Made by a program: the position numbers and the translations under genes
Notes under the pieces: generated by a model
Told to the model about the DNA's origin: nothing
Database searches by the model: none
What the model saw: the letters and a program-made list of their open reading frames with translations, nothing else
DNA from: Kosakonia sacchari
GTDB lineage: Bacteria; Pseudomonadota; Gammaproteobacteria; Enterobacterales; Enterobacteriaceae
Direction: 5' to 3'
Assembly: GCA_900109485.1 (NCBI GenBank)
Contig: FOAY01000019.1
Coordinates: 23,872 to 87,871, forward strand
DNA: 64,000 bases
Part shown: piece after piece, positions 21,184 to 30,488 of the stretch
Layout of the letters: every line of letters starts with the position of its first letter
Numbering within the stretch: position 1 is the stretch's first letter

Positions 21184-21203
21184 TTCTGTATAAAATACCA
21201 GGG
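21184..21203 (+). promoter_or_regulatory. LexA (SOS) box of uvrD
   Basis: TTCTGTATAAAATACCAGGG contains CTGT-N8-CCAG with the invariant CTG and CAG ends. This resembles the E. coli uvrD SOS box (CTGTATATATACCCAG). It lies about 110 bases before uvrD, upstream of a REP pair, and implies DNA-damage induction of the helicase. Confidence 0.72.
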
Positions 21204-21208
21204 TTTTT

Positions 21209-21275
21209 TGGCGGATGGCGCTACGCTTATCCGTCCTACGGTAACGTAGACCCGGTAAGCGAAGCGCCATCGGGC
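21209..21275. repeat. REP pair (BIME-like) between yigB and uvrD
   Basis: Two GC-rich imperfect palindromes: GGCGGATGGCGCTACGCTTA followed by TCCG, then CCCGGTAAGCGAAGCGCCAT followed by CGGG. They are in opposite orientation, as in E. coli BIMEs. They sit between the SOS box and the uvrD start, so they would be in the uvrD leader if transcription starts at the SOS promoter. Confidence 0.65.
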
Positions 21276-21312
21276 GCTTCGTTCAATTCCTGACGACGAC
21301 ACGACGGTACCT

Positions 21313-23475
21313 ATGGACGTTTCTTATCTGCTCGACAGCCTCAATGACAAACAGCGCGACGCCGTAGCCGCAGAGCGCAGCAATATGCTGGTGCTGGCCG
21401 GGGCGGGGAGCGGTAAGACGCGCGTGCTGGTACACCGTATCGCCTGGCTGATGACCGTGGAGAACTGCTCGCCATACTCGATCATGGCGGTCACTTTTAC
21501 CAATAAAGCGGCGGCGGAAATGCGCCACCGTATCGGTCAGTTGATGGGCACCTCGCAGGGCGGAATGTGGGTGGGCACGTTCCACGGCCTGGCGCACCGC
21601 TTGCTGCGCGCGCACCACATGGATGCCGGGCTGCCGCAGGATTTCCAGATCCTCGACAGTGAAGATCAGCTCCGGCTGCTGAAACGTCTGATCAAAGCGA
21701 TGAATCTGGATGAGAAGCAGTGGCCGCCGCGTCAGGCGATGTGGTACATCAACGGCCAGAAAGATGAGGGCATTCGTCCGCATCATATTCAAAGTTTCGG
21801 TAACCCGGTTGAGCAGACCTGGCAGAAAGTTTATCAGGCCTACCAGGAAGCCTGCGATCGCGCCGGGCTGGTGGATTTTGCCGAGCTGCTGCTGCGCGCC
21901 CATGAGCTGTGGCTGAACAAACCGCATATTTTGCAGCACTATCGCGAACGTTTTACCAATATCCTGGTGGACGAATTCCAGGATACCAACAACATTCAGT
22001 ACGCGTGGATCCGCCTGCTGGCGGGCGACACCGGCAAGGTGATGATCGTCGGCGACGATGATCAGTCTATTTACGGCTGGCGCGGCGCGCAGGTGGAAAA
22101 CATCCAGCGCTTCCTGAAAGATTTCCCCGGCGCGCAGACCATTCGCCTGGAGCAGAACTACCGCTCCACCAGTAATATCCTTAGCGCCGCTAACGCCCTG
22201 ATTGAAAACAACAATGGGCGGCTGGGGAAAAATCTGTGGACCGACGGCGTCGATGGCGAGCCGATTTCACTCTATTGCGCGTTCAACGAGCTGGATGAAG
22301 CGCGCTTTGTCGTTAACCGTATCAAAGCCTGGCAGGACAACGGCGGGCAACTGACGCAGTGCGCCATTCTCTATCGCAGCAACGCCCAGTCGCGCGTGCT
22401 GGAAGAGGCGCTGTTGCAGGCCAGTATGCCGTACCGCATTTATGGCGGTATGCGATTCTTCGAACGCCAGGAGATCAAAGATGCGCTCTCCTATCTGCGT
22501 TTGATCGCCAACCGCAATGATGATGCCGCGTTTGAGCGCGTAGTGAATACGCCGACGCGCGGCATTGGCGACCGCACGCTGGATGTCGTGCGCCAGACGT
22601 CCCGCGATCGCCAGTTGACGCTGTGGCAGGCGACGCGCGAGCTGTTACAGGAAAAAGCGCTGGCGGGCCGTGCAGCAAGCGCCCTGCAACGCTTCCTGGA
22701 ACTGATTGACGCGCTGGCGCAGGAAACGGCCGCTATGCCGCTGCATGTGCAAACCGACCGGGTAGTGAACGACTCCGGTCTGCGCATGATGTACGAGCAG
22801 GAGAAGGGCGAGAAAGGCCAGACGCGTATTGAGAACTTAGAGGAGCTGGTCACCGCCACGCGGCAGTTCAGCTACAACGAAGAAGATGAAGATTTGATGC
22901 CGTTGCAGGCGTTTCTTTCCCACGCCGCGCTGGAAGCGGGTGAAGGGCAGGCGGACACCTGGCAGGACGCGGTGCAGCTTATGACGCTGCACTCGGCAAA
23001 AGGTCTGGAATTCCCGCAGGTCTTTATCGTTGGCATGGAAGAGGGCATGTTCCCGAGCCAGATGTCGCTGGATGAGGGCGGTCGTCTGGAAGAAGAGCGC
23101 CGCCTGGCGTATGTCGGCGTGACGCGCGCGATGCAGAAACTGACCTTAACCTACGCCGAAACACGTCGTCTGTACGGAAAAGAGGTTTATCACCGTCCTT
23201 CACGCTTTATCGGCGAACTGCCGGAAGAGTGTGTGGAAGAGGTGCGTTTACGCGCCAGCATCAGCCGCCCGGTCAGCCATCAACGCATGGGAACGCCAGC
23301 CGCGCAGAGCGACACCGGCTATAAACTTGGCCAGCGCGTGCGCCATGCGAAGTTTGGCGAAGGTACGGTAGTAAACATGGAAGGCAGCGGCGAACACAGC
23401 CGTTTGCAGGTGGCTTTCCAGGGGCAGGGTATTAAATGGCTGGTGGCCGCCTATGCGAAGCTGGAAACCGTCTAA
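21313..23475 (+). CDS. uvrD: DNA helicase II (UvrD)
   Basis: 720 aa, the E. coli length. Superfamily 1A 3'-5' helicase for nucleotide-excision and methyl-directed mismatch repair. Motifs in order: Walker A AGAGSGKTR (about 29-37), TFTNKAAAEM (Ia), DEFQDTN (II), GDDDQSIYGWRGA (III), EQNYRST (IV), TLHSAKGLEF (V) and YVGVTRAMQ (VI). The C-terminal Tudor-like segment YKLGQRVRHAKFGEGTV, which contacts RNA polymerase, is intact. LexA-controlled. Confidence 0.97.
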   Translation: MDVSYLLDSLNDKQRDAVAAERSNMLVLAGAGSGKTRVLVHRIAWLMTVENCSPYSIMAVTFTNKAAAEMRHRIGQLMGTSQGGMWVGTFHGLAHRLLRAHHMDAGLPQDFQILDSEDQLRLLKRLIKAMNLDEKQWPPRQAMWYINGQKDEGIRPHHIQSFGNPVEQTWQKVYQAYQEACDRAGLVDFAELLLRAHELWLNKPHILQHYRERFTNILVDEFQDTNNIQYAWIRLLAGDTGKVMIVGDDDQSIYGWRGAQVENIQRFLKDFPGAQTIRLEQNYRSTSNILSAANALIENNNGRLGKNLWTDGVDGEPISLYCAFNELDEARFVVNRIKAWQDNGGQLTQCAILYRSNAQSRVLEEALLQASMPYRIYGGMRFFERQEIKDALSYLRLIANRNDDAAFERVVNTPTRGIGDRTLDVVRQTSRDRQLTLWQATRELLQEKALAGRAASALQRFLELIDALAQETAAMPLHVQTDRVVNDSGLRMMYEQEKGEKGQTRIENLEELVTATRQFSYNEEDEDLMPLQAFLSHAALEAGEGQADTWQDAVQLMTLHSAKGLEFPQVFIVGMEEGMFPSQMSLDEGGRLEEERRLAYVGVTRAMQKLTLTYAETRRLYGKEVYHRPSRFIGELPEECVEEVRLRASISRPVSHQRMGTPAAQSDTGYKLGQRVRHAKFGEGTVVNMEGSGEHSRLQVAFQGQGIKWLVAAYAKLETV

Positions 23476-23520
23476 CTTTCAGAAAAATATCATTATTTTG
23501 TAATAATCTGCTAGCCTTAT

Positions 23521-23555
23521 ACGCTAAAGGGCAAATATTGCTCTTTAGCGTTTCG
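23521..23555 (+). terminator. Hairpin downstream of uvrD
   Basis: ACGCTAAAG (23521-23529) pairs perfectly with CTTTAGCGT (23543-23551), followed by TTCGTT. Located 45 bases after the uvrD stop; the T-run is short, so termination efficiency is uncertain. Confidence 0.5.
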
Positions 23556-23623
23556 TTGCGTGTTGACGCCTTCTGAGTGCTGGCGTAACATGCGCGCACG
23601 ATCACGCTAAGAGGACATTCGCC

Positions 23624-23680
23624 TTGGACACACCCAGTAGATACTGGCTCAATCTCCTGTTCCACAGGAACAACTCCTAA
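23624..23680 (+). CDS. corL: corA leader peptide CorL (candidate)
   Basis: An 18-codon reading frame starting at TTG, ending TAA, with an AAGAGGA Shine-Dalgarno eight bases upstream. The peptide reads MDTPSRYWLNLLFHRNNS. It lies in the long untranslated leader of corA, where Salmonella has corL, whose translation governs Rho-dependent termination before corA. A hairpin (GTTCC/GGAAC) lies inside the frame and AGGCTAT/ATAGCCT forms another just after the stop. The position, ribosome-binding site and structure support it; the exact peptide was not compared with the Salmonella one. Confidence 0.6.
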   Translation: MDTPSRYWLNLLFHRNNS

Positions 23681-23710
23681 GGCTATTTTCTCATGCTGAT
23701 AGCCTCAGAG
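23680..23710 (+). promoter_or_regulatory. Stem-loop in the corA leader after corL
   Basis: AGGCTAT and ATAGCCT arms immediately follow the corL stop, about 130 bases before corA. Consistent with the alternative structures of the Mg2+/translation-responsive corA leader described in Salmonella. Confidence 0.5.
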
Positions 23711-23832
23711 GTTGTCAGCGACCTGCATGTTTCCCGTCGCGCTGAGTCAGGCTGTTTAATGGTCTGAAACCCAATTCGTTTCTTGTGTGCCCACCGAACT
23801 GTCCGATATTTTTTGCATTGGGAGTCCCGGCC

Positions 23833-24783
23833 ATGCTGAGCGCATTTCAACTGGAAAACAATCGTTTAACCCGTCTTGAGGCTGACGAAATCAAACACCT
23901 CGCCAGCTCGGTTTGGGTTGATTTGGTCGAGCCGGACGAAGACGAACGAACCCGCGTGCAAACGGAATTGGGTCAGAACCTGGCCACCCGACCTGAACTG
24001 GAAGACATCGAAGCCTCCGCGCGTTTTTTCGAGGACGAAGACGGGCTACACATCCACTCCTTCTTCTTTTTTGAAGACGCCGAAGATCACGCCGGTAACT
24101 CAACGGTGGCATTCACCATTCGCGAAGGTCGCCTGTTCACGCTGCGTGAGCGCGAATTACCCGCGTTTCGCCTCTATCGTATGCGCGCCCGCAGCCAGGA
24201 GATGGTTGATGGCAACGCCTATGAACTGCTGCTGGATCTGTTCGAAACCAAAATCGAACAGCTGGCGGATGAAATCGAAAACATCTACAGCGACCTGGAA
24301 AAACTGAGCCGCGTCATTATGGAAGGCCAGCAGGGCGATGAATATGACGACGCGCTTTCAACGCTGGCGGAGCAGGAAGATATCGGCTGGAAGGTACGTC
24401 TGTGTCTGATGGATACCCAGCGCGCGCTGAACTTCCTGGTGCGCAAGGCGCGTTTACCGGCCGGTCAGCTGGAGCAGGCGCGCGAGATCCTGCGCGATAT
24501 CGAATCTCTGCTGCCGCACAATGAATCTCTGTTCCAGAAGGTGAACTTTCTGATGCAGGCGGCAATGGGTTTCATCAATATCGAGCAGAACCGCATCATC
24601 AAGATCTTCTCGGTCGTTTCCGTGGTGTTCCTGCCGCCGACGCTGGTGGCATCCAGCTACGGGATGAACTTTGAATTTATGCCCGAGCTGCACTGGAGCT
24701 TCGGCTACCCTGGCGCGATTGTCTTTATGATCCTCGCCGGGCTGGCGCCGTATCTCTACTTCAAGCGCCGCAACTGGCTGTAA
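23833..24783 (+). CDS. corA: Magnesium/cobalt transporter CorA
   Basis: 316 aa, as in E. coli, with the start [16 protein letters not shown]. An in-frame ATG 16 codons upstream (23785) would add residues absent from the family. A large cytoplasmic funnel domain is followed by two C-terminal transmembrane helices; the first ends in the selectivity signature GMN (residues 277-279) and the periplasmic loop MPEL. Forms a pentameric Mg2+ channel in the inner membrane. Leader regulation by corL is likely. Confidence 0.97.
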   Translation: MLSAFQLENNRLTRLEADEIKHLASSVWVDLVEPDEDERTRVQTELGQNLATRPELEDIEASARFFEDEDGLHIHSFFFFEDAEDHAGNSTVAFTIREGRLFTLRERELPAFRLYRMRARSQEMVDGNAYELLLDLFETKIEQLADEIENIYSDLEKLSRVIMEGQQGDEYDDALSTLAEQEDIGWKVRLCLMDTQRALNFLVRKARLPAGQLEQAREILRDIESLLPHNESLFQKVNFLMQAAMGFINIEQNRIIKIFSVVSVVFLPPTLVASSYGMNFEFMPELHWSFGYPGAIVFMILAGLAPYLYFKRRNWL

Positions 24784-24789
24784 GACAAC

Positions 24790-24811
24790 GGGCGGCGCTG
24801 CCGCCCTTTTT
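24790..24811 (+). terminator. Intrinsic terminator of corA
   Basis: GGGCGGC-GCT-GCCGCCC followed by TTTTT, six bases after the corA stop. Short loop, perfect 7-base GC stem. Confidence 0.88.
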
Positions 24812-25074
24812 ACTGCGTGAGGAAAACGGGGGGATTCATCGGCCTGACGCACCGTTGCCGCGTAGCGGATGCTAATTCACTTTCCTCCCCTGATGACTGC
24901 TGGTTTCGGCGATCTCCCGTCGTTAACTTGCCCGTCCGCATGAGTCAAGGTATTAACTGGCAGCAAACTGATAGCCGCAGCAGAATAATCAGGAATTATC
25001 ACGTTTGCGGTTTTCTCTTCAGAAATTAAAATTATTGTGTATTTTAATTCATGTGTTATCCGGGAGAGATAGTT

Positions 25075-25797
25075 ATGAAAGCTTTAACCGCTGCTTTATT
25101 TTTGTTCGGTTTTTTTATATCAACGGCACATGCCGACAGGAATATATTATGGGATAAGGTCCATAATCAATGTGAAGTCAATTATACAACTAACAGTTTA
25201 TATGCCCCCTGTGCTCTGGTAGATGAAAACAACGGTTATGTCTATTATAAAGTCGATAATGATAATTATCAGTATCTGCTACTGCCGCTGGCGAAAATTA
25301 CCGGTGTTGAAGACCCGCAATTACTGGCAGATAATCTGCCGCCCTATTTATATATGGCATGGTGGGGACGCGATCTGGTGTCGGAAAAAACCGGCAGGAA
25401 AGTCAAAGAGAAGAATATTGCAATCGCTATTAACGCCTTAAACTCACGCACGCAAGACCAACTGCACTTACATATCTCCTGCCTTGCCCCGGCAGTTCGT
25501 ACTGCGCTGGATAGCGTCACAAATTACAGTACCACCTGGGCTCAATTCCCATTACAGTTGCAAGGTAACACTTATAATTACAGGAAAGTGACGCTCGATG
25601 AATTAAAACAAAAGAATCTGTTTAAAGAAATCAATGACAAAGTTGTTGCTGATGGCAAACAGATGAAATACACCACCATTGCGCTTATTAATCTTGATAG
25701 TTCCGACTTCCTGTTGCTGGAAACTTCAGGTAATGATACGACCGCTATTGCCGCAGAAACATTACAGGATCATACCTGTGCCATTGCCGGCAGCTAA
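25075..25797 (+). CDS. Cdh-family CDP-diacylglycerol pyrophosphatase, exported form
   Basis: 240 aa from the ATG at 25075. A cleavable signal peptide (MKALTAALFLFGFFISTAHA) precedes a domain that resembles E. coli Cdh, which hydrolyses CDP-diacylglycerol to CMP and phosphatidate. Shared features are PCALVDENNGYV, YQYLLLPL..I.G.EDP, the HIT-like histidine motif NSRTQDQLHLHISC (about residues 127-140), a late D-F-L-L-L strand and the C-terminal QDHTCAI. Four cysteines match those of Cdh. E. coli Cdh keeps its N-terminal helix as an anchor, whereas this one looks cleavable. The gene is clearly AT-richer than its neighbours and occupies the site of E. coli yigF-yigG, suggesting acquisition. Activity is inferred. 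Confidence 0.75.
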   Translation: MKALTAALFLFGFFISTAHADRNILWDKVHNQCEVNYTTNSLYAPCALVDENNGYVYYKVDNDNYQYLLLPLAKITGVEDPQLLADNLPPYLYMAWWGRDLVSEKTGRKVKEKNIAIAINALNSRTQDQLHLHISCLAPAVRTALDSVTNYSTTWAQFPLQLQGNTYNYRKVTLDELKQKNLFKEINDKVVADGKQMKYTTIALINLDSSDFLLLETSGNDTTAIAAETLQDHTCAIAGS

Positions 25798-25857
25798 TAT
25801 CTGTGCAGACATTTTCGCCACTGAAAGTAGAATCAGTTAAGTAATGAATACGCGACC

Positions 25858-26004
25858 ATGAATATATTATATGGGCGGCGGGAACTTTATTTCCTGAAAC
25901 CTGATGGCTCTACATTGATTGATCAGAAGAAAAAACAGGGAGCGCGTTTTTATTTCGTTGAGTATCGGGAGCCAGCCTTAACAATCGCGCTTTATGCTCA
26001 ATAA
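25858..26004 (+). CDS. Possible small protein of 48 aa, unrecognised
   Basis: An ATG-to-TAA frame encoding a basic, aromatic-rich 48-residue peptide starting MNILYGRREL. It is AT-rich like the preceding Cdh-like gene, has no good ribosome-binding site and no family I recognise. It could be a remnant of an acquired gene or a chance frame. Confidence 0.2.
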   Translation: MNILYGRRELYFLKPDGSTLIDQKKKQGARFYFVEYREPALTIALYAQ

Positions 26005-26034
26005 GCTTAAAACCACTCTCCTGTTCATTGTATT

Positions 26035-26073
26035 GTGCCGCCGCTTCAGCATGCGGGAAAGAAGCGGCGGCAC
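26035..26073. repeat. Long perfect hairpin between the Cdh-like gene and rarD
   Basis: GTGCCGCCGCTTC and GAAGCGGCGGCAC form a perfect 13-base stem around a 13-base loop, ten bases beyond the rarD stop. No T-tract follows on either strand. It may stop or protect the rarD transcript; it does not match the REP consensus. Confidence 0.6.
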
Positions 26074-26083
26074 AAACTCTTCA

Positions 26084-26980
26084 TCACACGTTTTTGCGTA
26101 AACCACGCTGTGTGTACACCGCATCCATGACAAAAATCGCCAGCGCCAGCCAGATAAAACCAAAGGTCACCATCTTATCCGGCCCCGGATGTTCGCCATA
26201 GAAAGCAACCGCCAGCAGGAACATCAGCGTCGGACCGATATACTGGAAAAAACCCAACGTCGATAAACGCAAACGCATTGCCGCGCCGGTAAAGCACAGC
26301 AGAGGAATCGTCGTAACCACACCGGCGGCCATCAACAACAAGTTCAGCGACAGGCTGTTTTGCCCCATGTGGCTGGTCGGGCTATCCGTAATGCCAAATA
26401 GCCACACCGCTGCAACCGGCAGTAACCACAGCGTTTCTACCAGCATGCCGGTTTGCGCATCGACAGCAATTTTTTTACGCAGCAGACCGTAAAAAGCAAA
26501 ACTAAATGCCAGACCGAGCGCAATGATCGGCAGCGAGCCAAACGTCCACAGTTGCACCAGCACACCAACGGCAGCCAGCAGTACCGCCAGCCACTGCATA
26601 CGGCGGAAACGCTCGCCCAAAAACAGCATCCCCAGCAGAATATTCACCAGTGGGTTAATAAAGTAACCCAGGCTGGCTTCCAGCATATGGTTGTGGTTCA
26701 CCGCCCAGATAAACAGCAGCCAGTTGCCACCAACCAGCACGGCGGAGATGGCCAGCAGCAGGATTTTTTTCGGCGTTTGCAGCAGCGCTTTTACGTTGCT
26801 CCACTGACGGCTGACGCTGATTAACGCCAGCATAAAGAAGAAGGACCAGATGACGCGGTGAGTGAGAATTTCGTCAGCCGGTACGTACCAAATCACTTTG
26901 AAATAGGCCGGGGCAACCCCCCAAATGAAATAAGCGGCCAGGGCGAGTAACACGCCCAGCCGCGTCTGTTTTGCATCCAT
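26084..26980 (-). CDS. rarD: RarD, EamA-family permease
   Basis: 298 aa (E. coli 296). Ten-helix DMT-superfamily inner-membrane protein with two EamA repeats, named for a chloramphenicol-resistance phenotype. The N-terminus MDAKQTRLGVLLALAAYFIWGVAPAYFK and the family segments WFEASLGYFINPL-like HMLEASLGYFINPLVN and FFQYIGPTLMF are typical. The substrate is not established. Monocistronic, on the minus strand next to yigI. Confidence 0.93.
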   Translation of the reverse strand: MDAKQTRLGVLLALAAYFIWGVAPAYFKVIWYVPADEILTHRVIWSFFFMLALISVSRQWSNVKALLQTPKKILLLAISAVLVGGNWLLFIWAVNHNHMLEASLGYFINPLVNILLGMLFLGERFRRMQWLAVLLAAVGVLVQLWTFGSLPIIALGLAFSFAFYGLLRKKIAVDAQTGMLVETLWLLPVAAVWLFGITDSPTSHMGQNSLSLNLLLMAAGVVTTIPLLCFTGAAMRLRLSTLGFFQYIGPTLMFLLAVAFYGEHPGPDKMVTFGFIWLALAIFVMDAVYTQRGLRKNV

Positions 26981-27035
26981 CGGGAAAACTCTTTGCTGAA
27001 AAGTAACCGTATGTTACCCGATTTTCACAACAGCC

Positions 27036-27503
27036 TCACCCCACCATATAGGTGGCCGTCGCGCTGGCGATATGCAGTTGATCCTCGTTATGCAGCTCTA
27101 CGCGGGCAACGGCGACTTTATTGCCCGCACGCAGCAAACTGCTGCTGGCGGTAAAGCGCGTACCGCGCCCTGGCCGCAGATAATCGACGCGTAAATCAAT
27201 GGTGCCCATGCGCGATAAACGCTGGCGTAGCTCCTCTTCGCTGATAGTGTCATGGCGCGTTAACGTGCTGCCCACGCAAACCAGACCTGCGGCAACATCC
27301 AGCGCCGAGGCGATGACGCCGCCATGTAAAATGCTTTGCGCCCAGTTGCCCACCATCATTGGCTGATTAGTAAATTTCAACTCCGCATACTCTTTTTCAT
27401 AACGTTCCAGCTCAAGACCTAATGCACGGTTGAACGGCATGTGATAGACAAAAATCTCGCCCACCAGCTTAAGGGTTTGATCGGCTGTGAGAACGGCTGA
27501 CAT
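27036..27503 (-). CDS. yigI: Acyl-CoA thioesterase YigI
   Basis: 155 aa, as in E. coli. Hot-dog fold PaaI-like thioesterase: the segment [22 protein letters not shown] carries the helix and active-site HGG motif, and [32 protein letters not shown] is the beta-sheet core. In E. coli YigI has been assigned activity on medium- to long-chain acyl-CoAs. Minus strand, upstream of rarD. Confidence 0.9.
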   Translation of the reverse strand: MSAVLTADQTLKLVGEIFVYHMPFNRALGLELERYEKEYAELKFTNQPMMVGNWAQSILHGGVIASALDVAAGLVCVGSTLTRHDTISEEELRQRLSRMGTIDLRVDYLRPGRGTRFTASSSLLRAGNKVAVARVELHNEDQLHIASATATYMVG

Positions 27504-27663
27504 AGCAATCTGATCCGATGTGTTAATGGAATGTTGATTTTATGCCTGTTATTTGTTGATTTCCAGTTTAAGAACCGATACCTGAGCAGTGACTCAATAA
27601 ATATGTAGAATACTTGCGGGGAAATTCTTCAATTCAACAATATGATTCGGGAGCATAAAACCG

Positions 27664-28533
27664 ATGCGGACCTCTCTGGGTTGGTTTTTCGCAGTGCTTG
27701 CACTGCCTTTTATGGCATACGCACAAGAAGCTACGGTAAAGGAAGTTCATGATACCCCCGCCGTGCGCGGCAGCATCATCGCCAATTTATTGCAGGATCA
27801 CGATAATCCTTTCACGCTTTATCCTTATGAAACCAACTACGTGCTCTATACCGACACCAGCGATCTGAACAAGGAAGCAATCAGTTCCTATAACTGGTCT
27901 GATAATGCGCGTAAGGACGAAGTGAAGTTTCAGCTCAGCCTTGCGTTTCCGCTGTGGCGCGGGATTCTGGGGCCCAATTCTGTTTTTGGCGCTTCCTATA
28001 CGCAGAAGTCCTGGTGGCAGCTCTCCAATAGCGCCGAGTCATCGCCGTTCCGCGAAACCAACTACGAACCGCAGCTTTTCCTCGGTTTCGCCACCGATTA
28101 TGAGTTTGCTGGCTGGACGTTGCGCGATGTGGAGATGGGTTTTAACCACGATTCAAACGGCCGTTCAGACCCGACATCGCGTAGCTGGAACCGCGTCTAT
28201 ACCCGCCTGATGGCGCAGAATGGCAACTGGATGGTTGAAGTGAAGCCCTGGTATGTGGTGGGTTCCACCGACGATAATCCGGACATCACCAAATATATGG
28301 GCTATTACCAGTTGAAGATTGGTTATCAACTGAGCGAGGCAATCCTCAGCGCCAAAGGGCAGTACAACTGGAATACCGGCTACGGCGGTGCGGAAATCGG
28401 CATCAGCTATCCGATAACCCGACACGTCCGGTTCTACACCCAGGTTTACAGCGGCTACGGCGAATCATTGATTGACTATAATTTCAATCAAACCCGTATC
28501 GGTGTGGGCGTGATGCTTAACGATCTGTTTTAA
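27664..28533 (+). CDS. pldA: Outer-membrane phospholipase A
   Basis: 289 aa, as in E. coli PldA. Signal peptide of 20 residues (cleavage after AYA), then a 12-strand beta-barrel. The catalytic motif is FNHDSNGRSDP with His162 and Ser164 in precursor numbering (His142/Ser144 mature) and the third residue is the Asn in RSWNRVYTR. The C-terminus ends in Phe, the outer-membrane assembly signal. Removes misplaced phospholipids from the outer leaflet as a Ca2+-dependent dimer. Confidence 0.97.
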   Translation: MRTSLGWFFAVLALPFMAYAQEATVKEVHDTPAVRGSIIANLLQDHDNPFTLYPYETNYVLYTDTSDLNKEAISSYNWSDNARKDEVKFQLSLAFPLWRGILGPNSVFGASYTQKSWWQLSNSAESSPFRETNYEPQLFLGFATDYEFAGWTLRDVEMGFNHDSNGRSDPTSRSWNRVYTRLMAQNGNWMVEVKPWYVVGSTDDNPDITKYMGYYQLKIGYQLSEAILSAKGQYNWNTGYGGAEIGISYPITRHVRFYTQVYSGYGESLIDYNFNQTRIGVGVMLNDLF

Positions 28534-28551
28534 GCATTGCAGTTTCTGGCG

Positions 28552-28578
28552 CAGGCGCTGAAAATAGCGCCTGTTTTT
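28552..28578 (+). terminator. Intrinsic terminator between pldA and recQ
   Basis: CAGGCGCT and AGCGCCTG stem around GAAAAT, followed by five Ts. It separates pldA from recQ, whose GTG start is only 23 bases downstream. Confidence 0.85.
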
Positions 28579-28600
28579 ATTTCAGGCGAATGGGGTCATT

Positions 28601-30427
28601 GTGGCGCAGGCGGAAGTATTGAATCAGGAATCGCTGGCTAAACAGGTCTTGCAGGAGACCTTCGGCTACCAGCAATTCCGCCCGGGCCAGCAGGATATTA
28701 TCGACACCGTACTGCGCGGCCGCGACTGTCTGGTGGTGATGCCGACCGGCGGCGGGAAATCCCTGTGCTATCAAATTCCGGCGCTGGTGTTGCAGGGGCT
28801 GACGGTGGTGGTTTCGCCGTTGATCTCACTGATGAAAGATCAGGTCGATCAGCTGCTTGCCAACGGCGTGGCGGCGGCGTGCCTGAACTCAACCCAAAGC
28901 CGTGAGCAGCAGTTTGAGGTGATCAACGGCTGTCGCAACGGGCAGATCCGTCTGCTTTATATCGCGCCCGAGCGCCTGATGCTCGACAACTTCCTTGACC
29001 AGTTGCGCCAGTGGAACCCGGTGCTGCTGGCCGTTGACGAAGCGCACTGTATTTCCCAGTGGGGTCACGATTTCCGCCCGGAATACGCCGCGCTTGGTCA
29101 TCTGCGCCAGATGCTGCCGTCCGTGCCTTTTATGGCGCTGACCGCGACGGCTGATGACACCACGCGACGCGATATCGAACGCCTGCTGGGCTTAAACGAT
29201 CCGCTGATCCAGGTCAGCAGCTTCGACCGTCCAAACATCCGCTATATGCTGATGGAAAAATTTAAACCGCTCGATCAGTTGCTGCGTTACGTACAGGAGC
29301 AGCGCGGTAAATCCGGCATTATTTATTGCAACAGCCGCGCCAAGGTGGAAGACACCGCTGCGCGTCTGCAAAGCCGTGGTTTTAGCGCGGCGGCTTATCA
29401 TGCCGGGCTGGATAACGAGCTGCGCGCGCGGGTGCAGGAGCAGTTCCAGCGCGACGATTTACAAATCGTGGTGGCAACTGTGGCGTTCGGCATGGGCATT
29501 AACAAGCCCAACGTCCGTTTCGTGGTGCATTTCGACATCCCGCGCAATATCGAATCCTATTATCAGGAGACTGGCCGCGCCGGGCGTGACGGCCTGCCTG
29601 CGGAAGCGATGTTGTTTTACGATCCGGCGGATATGGCGTGGCTGCGCCGTTGTCTGGAAGAGAAACCGGCCGGGCCATTGCAGGATATTGAGCGGCATAA
29701 GCTCAATGCGATGGGCGCATTTGCTGAAGCGCAAACCTGCCGTCGTCTGGTGCTGCTCAACTATTTCGGCGAAGGGCGGCAGGAGCCCTGCGGCAACTGC
29801 GACATTTGCCTCGATCCGCCGCGCCAGTACGATGGTTTGCAGGACGCGCAAAAAGCGTTGTCGGCCATCTATCGCGTCAATCAGCGTTTCGGTATGGGGT
29901 ATGTGGTGGAAGTGCTGCGCGGCGCGAACAATCAGCGCATCCGCGAATTCGGCCACGACAAATTGCCGGTGTACGGCATTGGCCGCGAACAGAGCCATGA
30001 ACACTGGGTGAGCGTGATCCGCCAGCTTATCCATATGGGATTTGCCACCCAGAATATTGCTCAGCATTCTGCGCTTCAGCTAACGGAAGCGGCGCGTCCG
30101 CTGCTGCGTGGTGAAGTACCGTTGATGCTGGCGGTGCCGCGAATGGTGGCGCTGAAGCCAAAAGTGATGCAGAAAGCCGCCGTTGGCAATTACGATCGCA
30201 AGCTGTTCGCCAAGCTGCGTAAATTACGAAAAGCGATTGCCGACGAAGAGAATATCCCGCCTTATGTGGTGTTTAACGATGCGACGCTGATCGAGATGGC
30301 CGAGCAGATGCCGCTTTCGCCGGGGGAAATGCTCAGCGTGAACGGCGTGGGAACACGCAAACTTGAACGTTTCGGCCAGGAATTTATGGCGCTTATCCGC
30401 GCGCATGTCGACGGCGACGAAGAGTAG
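28601..30427 (+). CDS. recQ: ATP-dependent DNA helicase RecQ
   Basis: 608 aa (E. coli 609), starting at GTG as the reading MAQAEVLN requires. Superfamily 2 3'-5' helicase of the RecF recombination pathway. Walker A TGGGKS (about 50-55), DEAH box at 146-149, RecQ C-terminal zinc-binding cysteines in [12 protein letters not shown]...CGNCDIC, winged helix, and HRDC domain near the C-terminus ([18 protein letters not shown]). No frameshift or missing motif seen. Confidence 0.97.
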   Translation: MAQAEVLNQESLAKQVLQETFGYQQFRPGQQDIIDTVLRGRDCLVVMPTGGGKSLCYQIPALVLQGLTVVVSPLISLMKDQVDQLLANGVAAACLNSTQSREQQFEVINGCRNGQIRLLYIAPERLMLDNFLDQLRQWNPVLLAVDEAHCISQWGHDFRPEYAALGHLRQMLPSVPFMALTATADDTTRRDIERLLGLNDPLIQVSSFDRPNIRYMLMEKFKPLDQLLRYVQEQRGKSGIIYCNSRAKVEDTAARLQSRGFSAAAYHAGLDNELRARVQEQFQRDDLQIVVATVAFGMGINKPNVRFVVHFDIPRNIESYYQETGRAGRDGLPAEAMLFYDPADMAWLRRCLEEKPAGPLQDIERHKLNAMGAFAEAQTCRRLVLLNYFGEGRQEPCGNCDICLDPPRQYDGLQDAQKALSAIYRVNQRFGMGYVVEVLRGANNQRIREFGHDKLPVYGIGREQSHEHWVSVIRQLIHMGFATQNIAQHSALQLTEAARPLLRGEVPLMLAVPRMVALKPKVMQKAAVGNYDRKLFAKLRKLRKAIADEENIPPYVVFNDATLIEMAEQMPLSPGEMLSVNGVGTRKLERFGQEFMALIRAHVDGDEE

Positions 30428-30488
30428 TTTTAGCGGCCGAAAAGTGCCAGGATAGTTACTCACTGAATTATCTTCCCGCAGGTTATCT

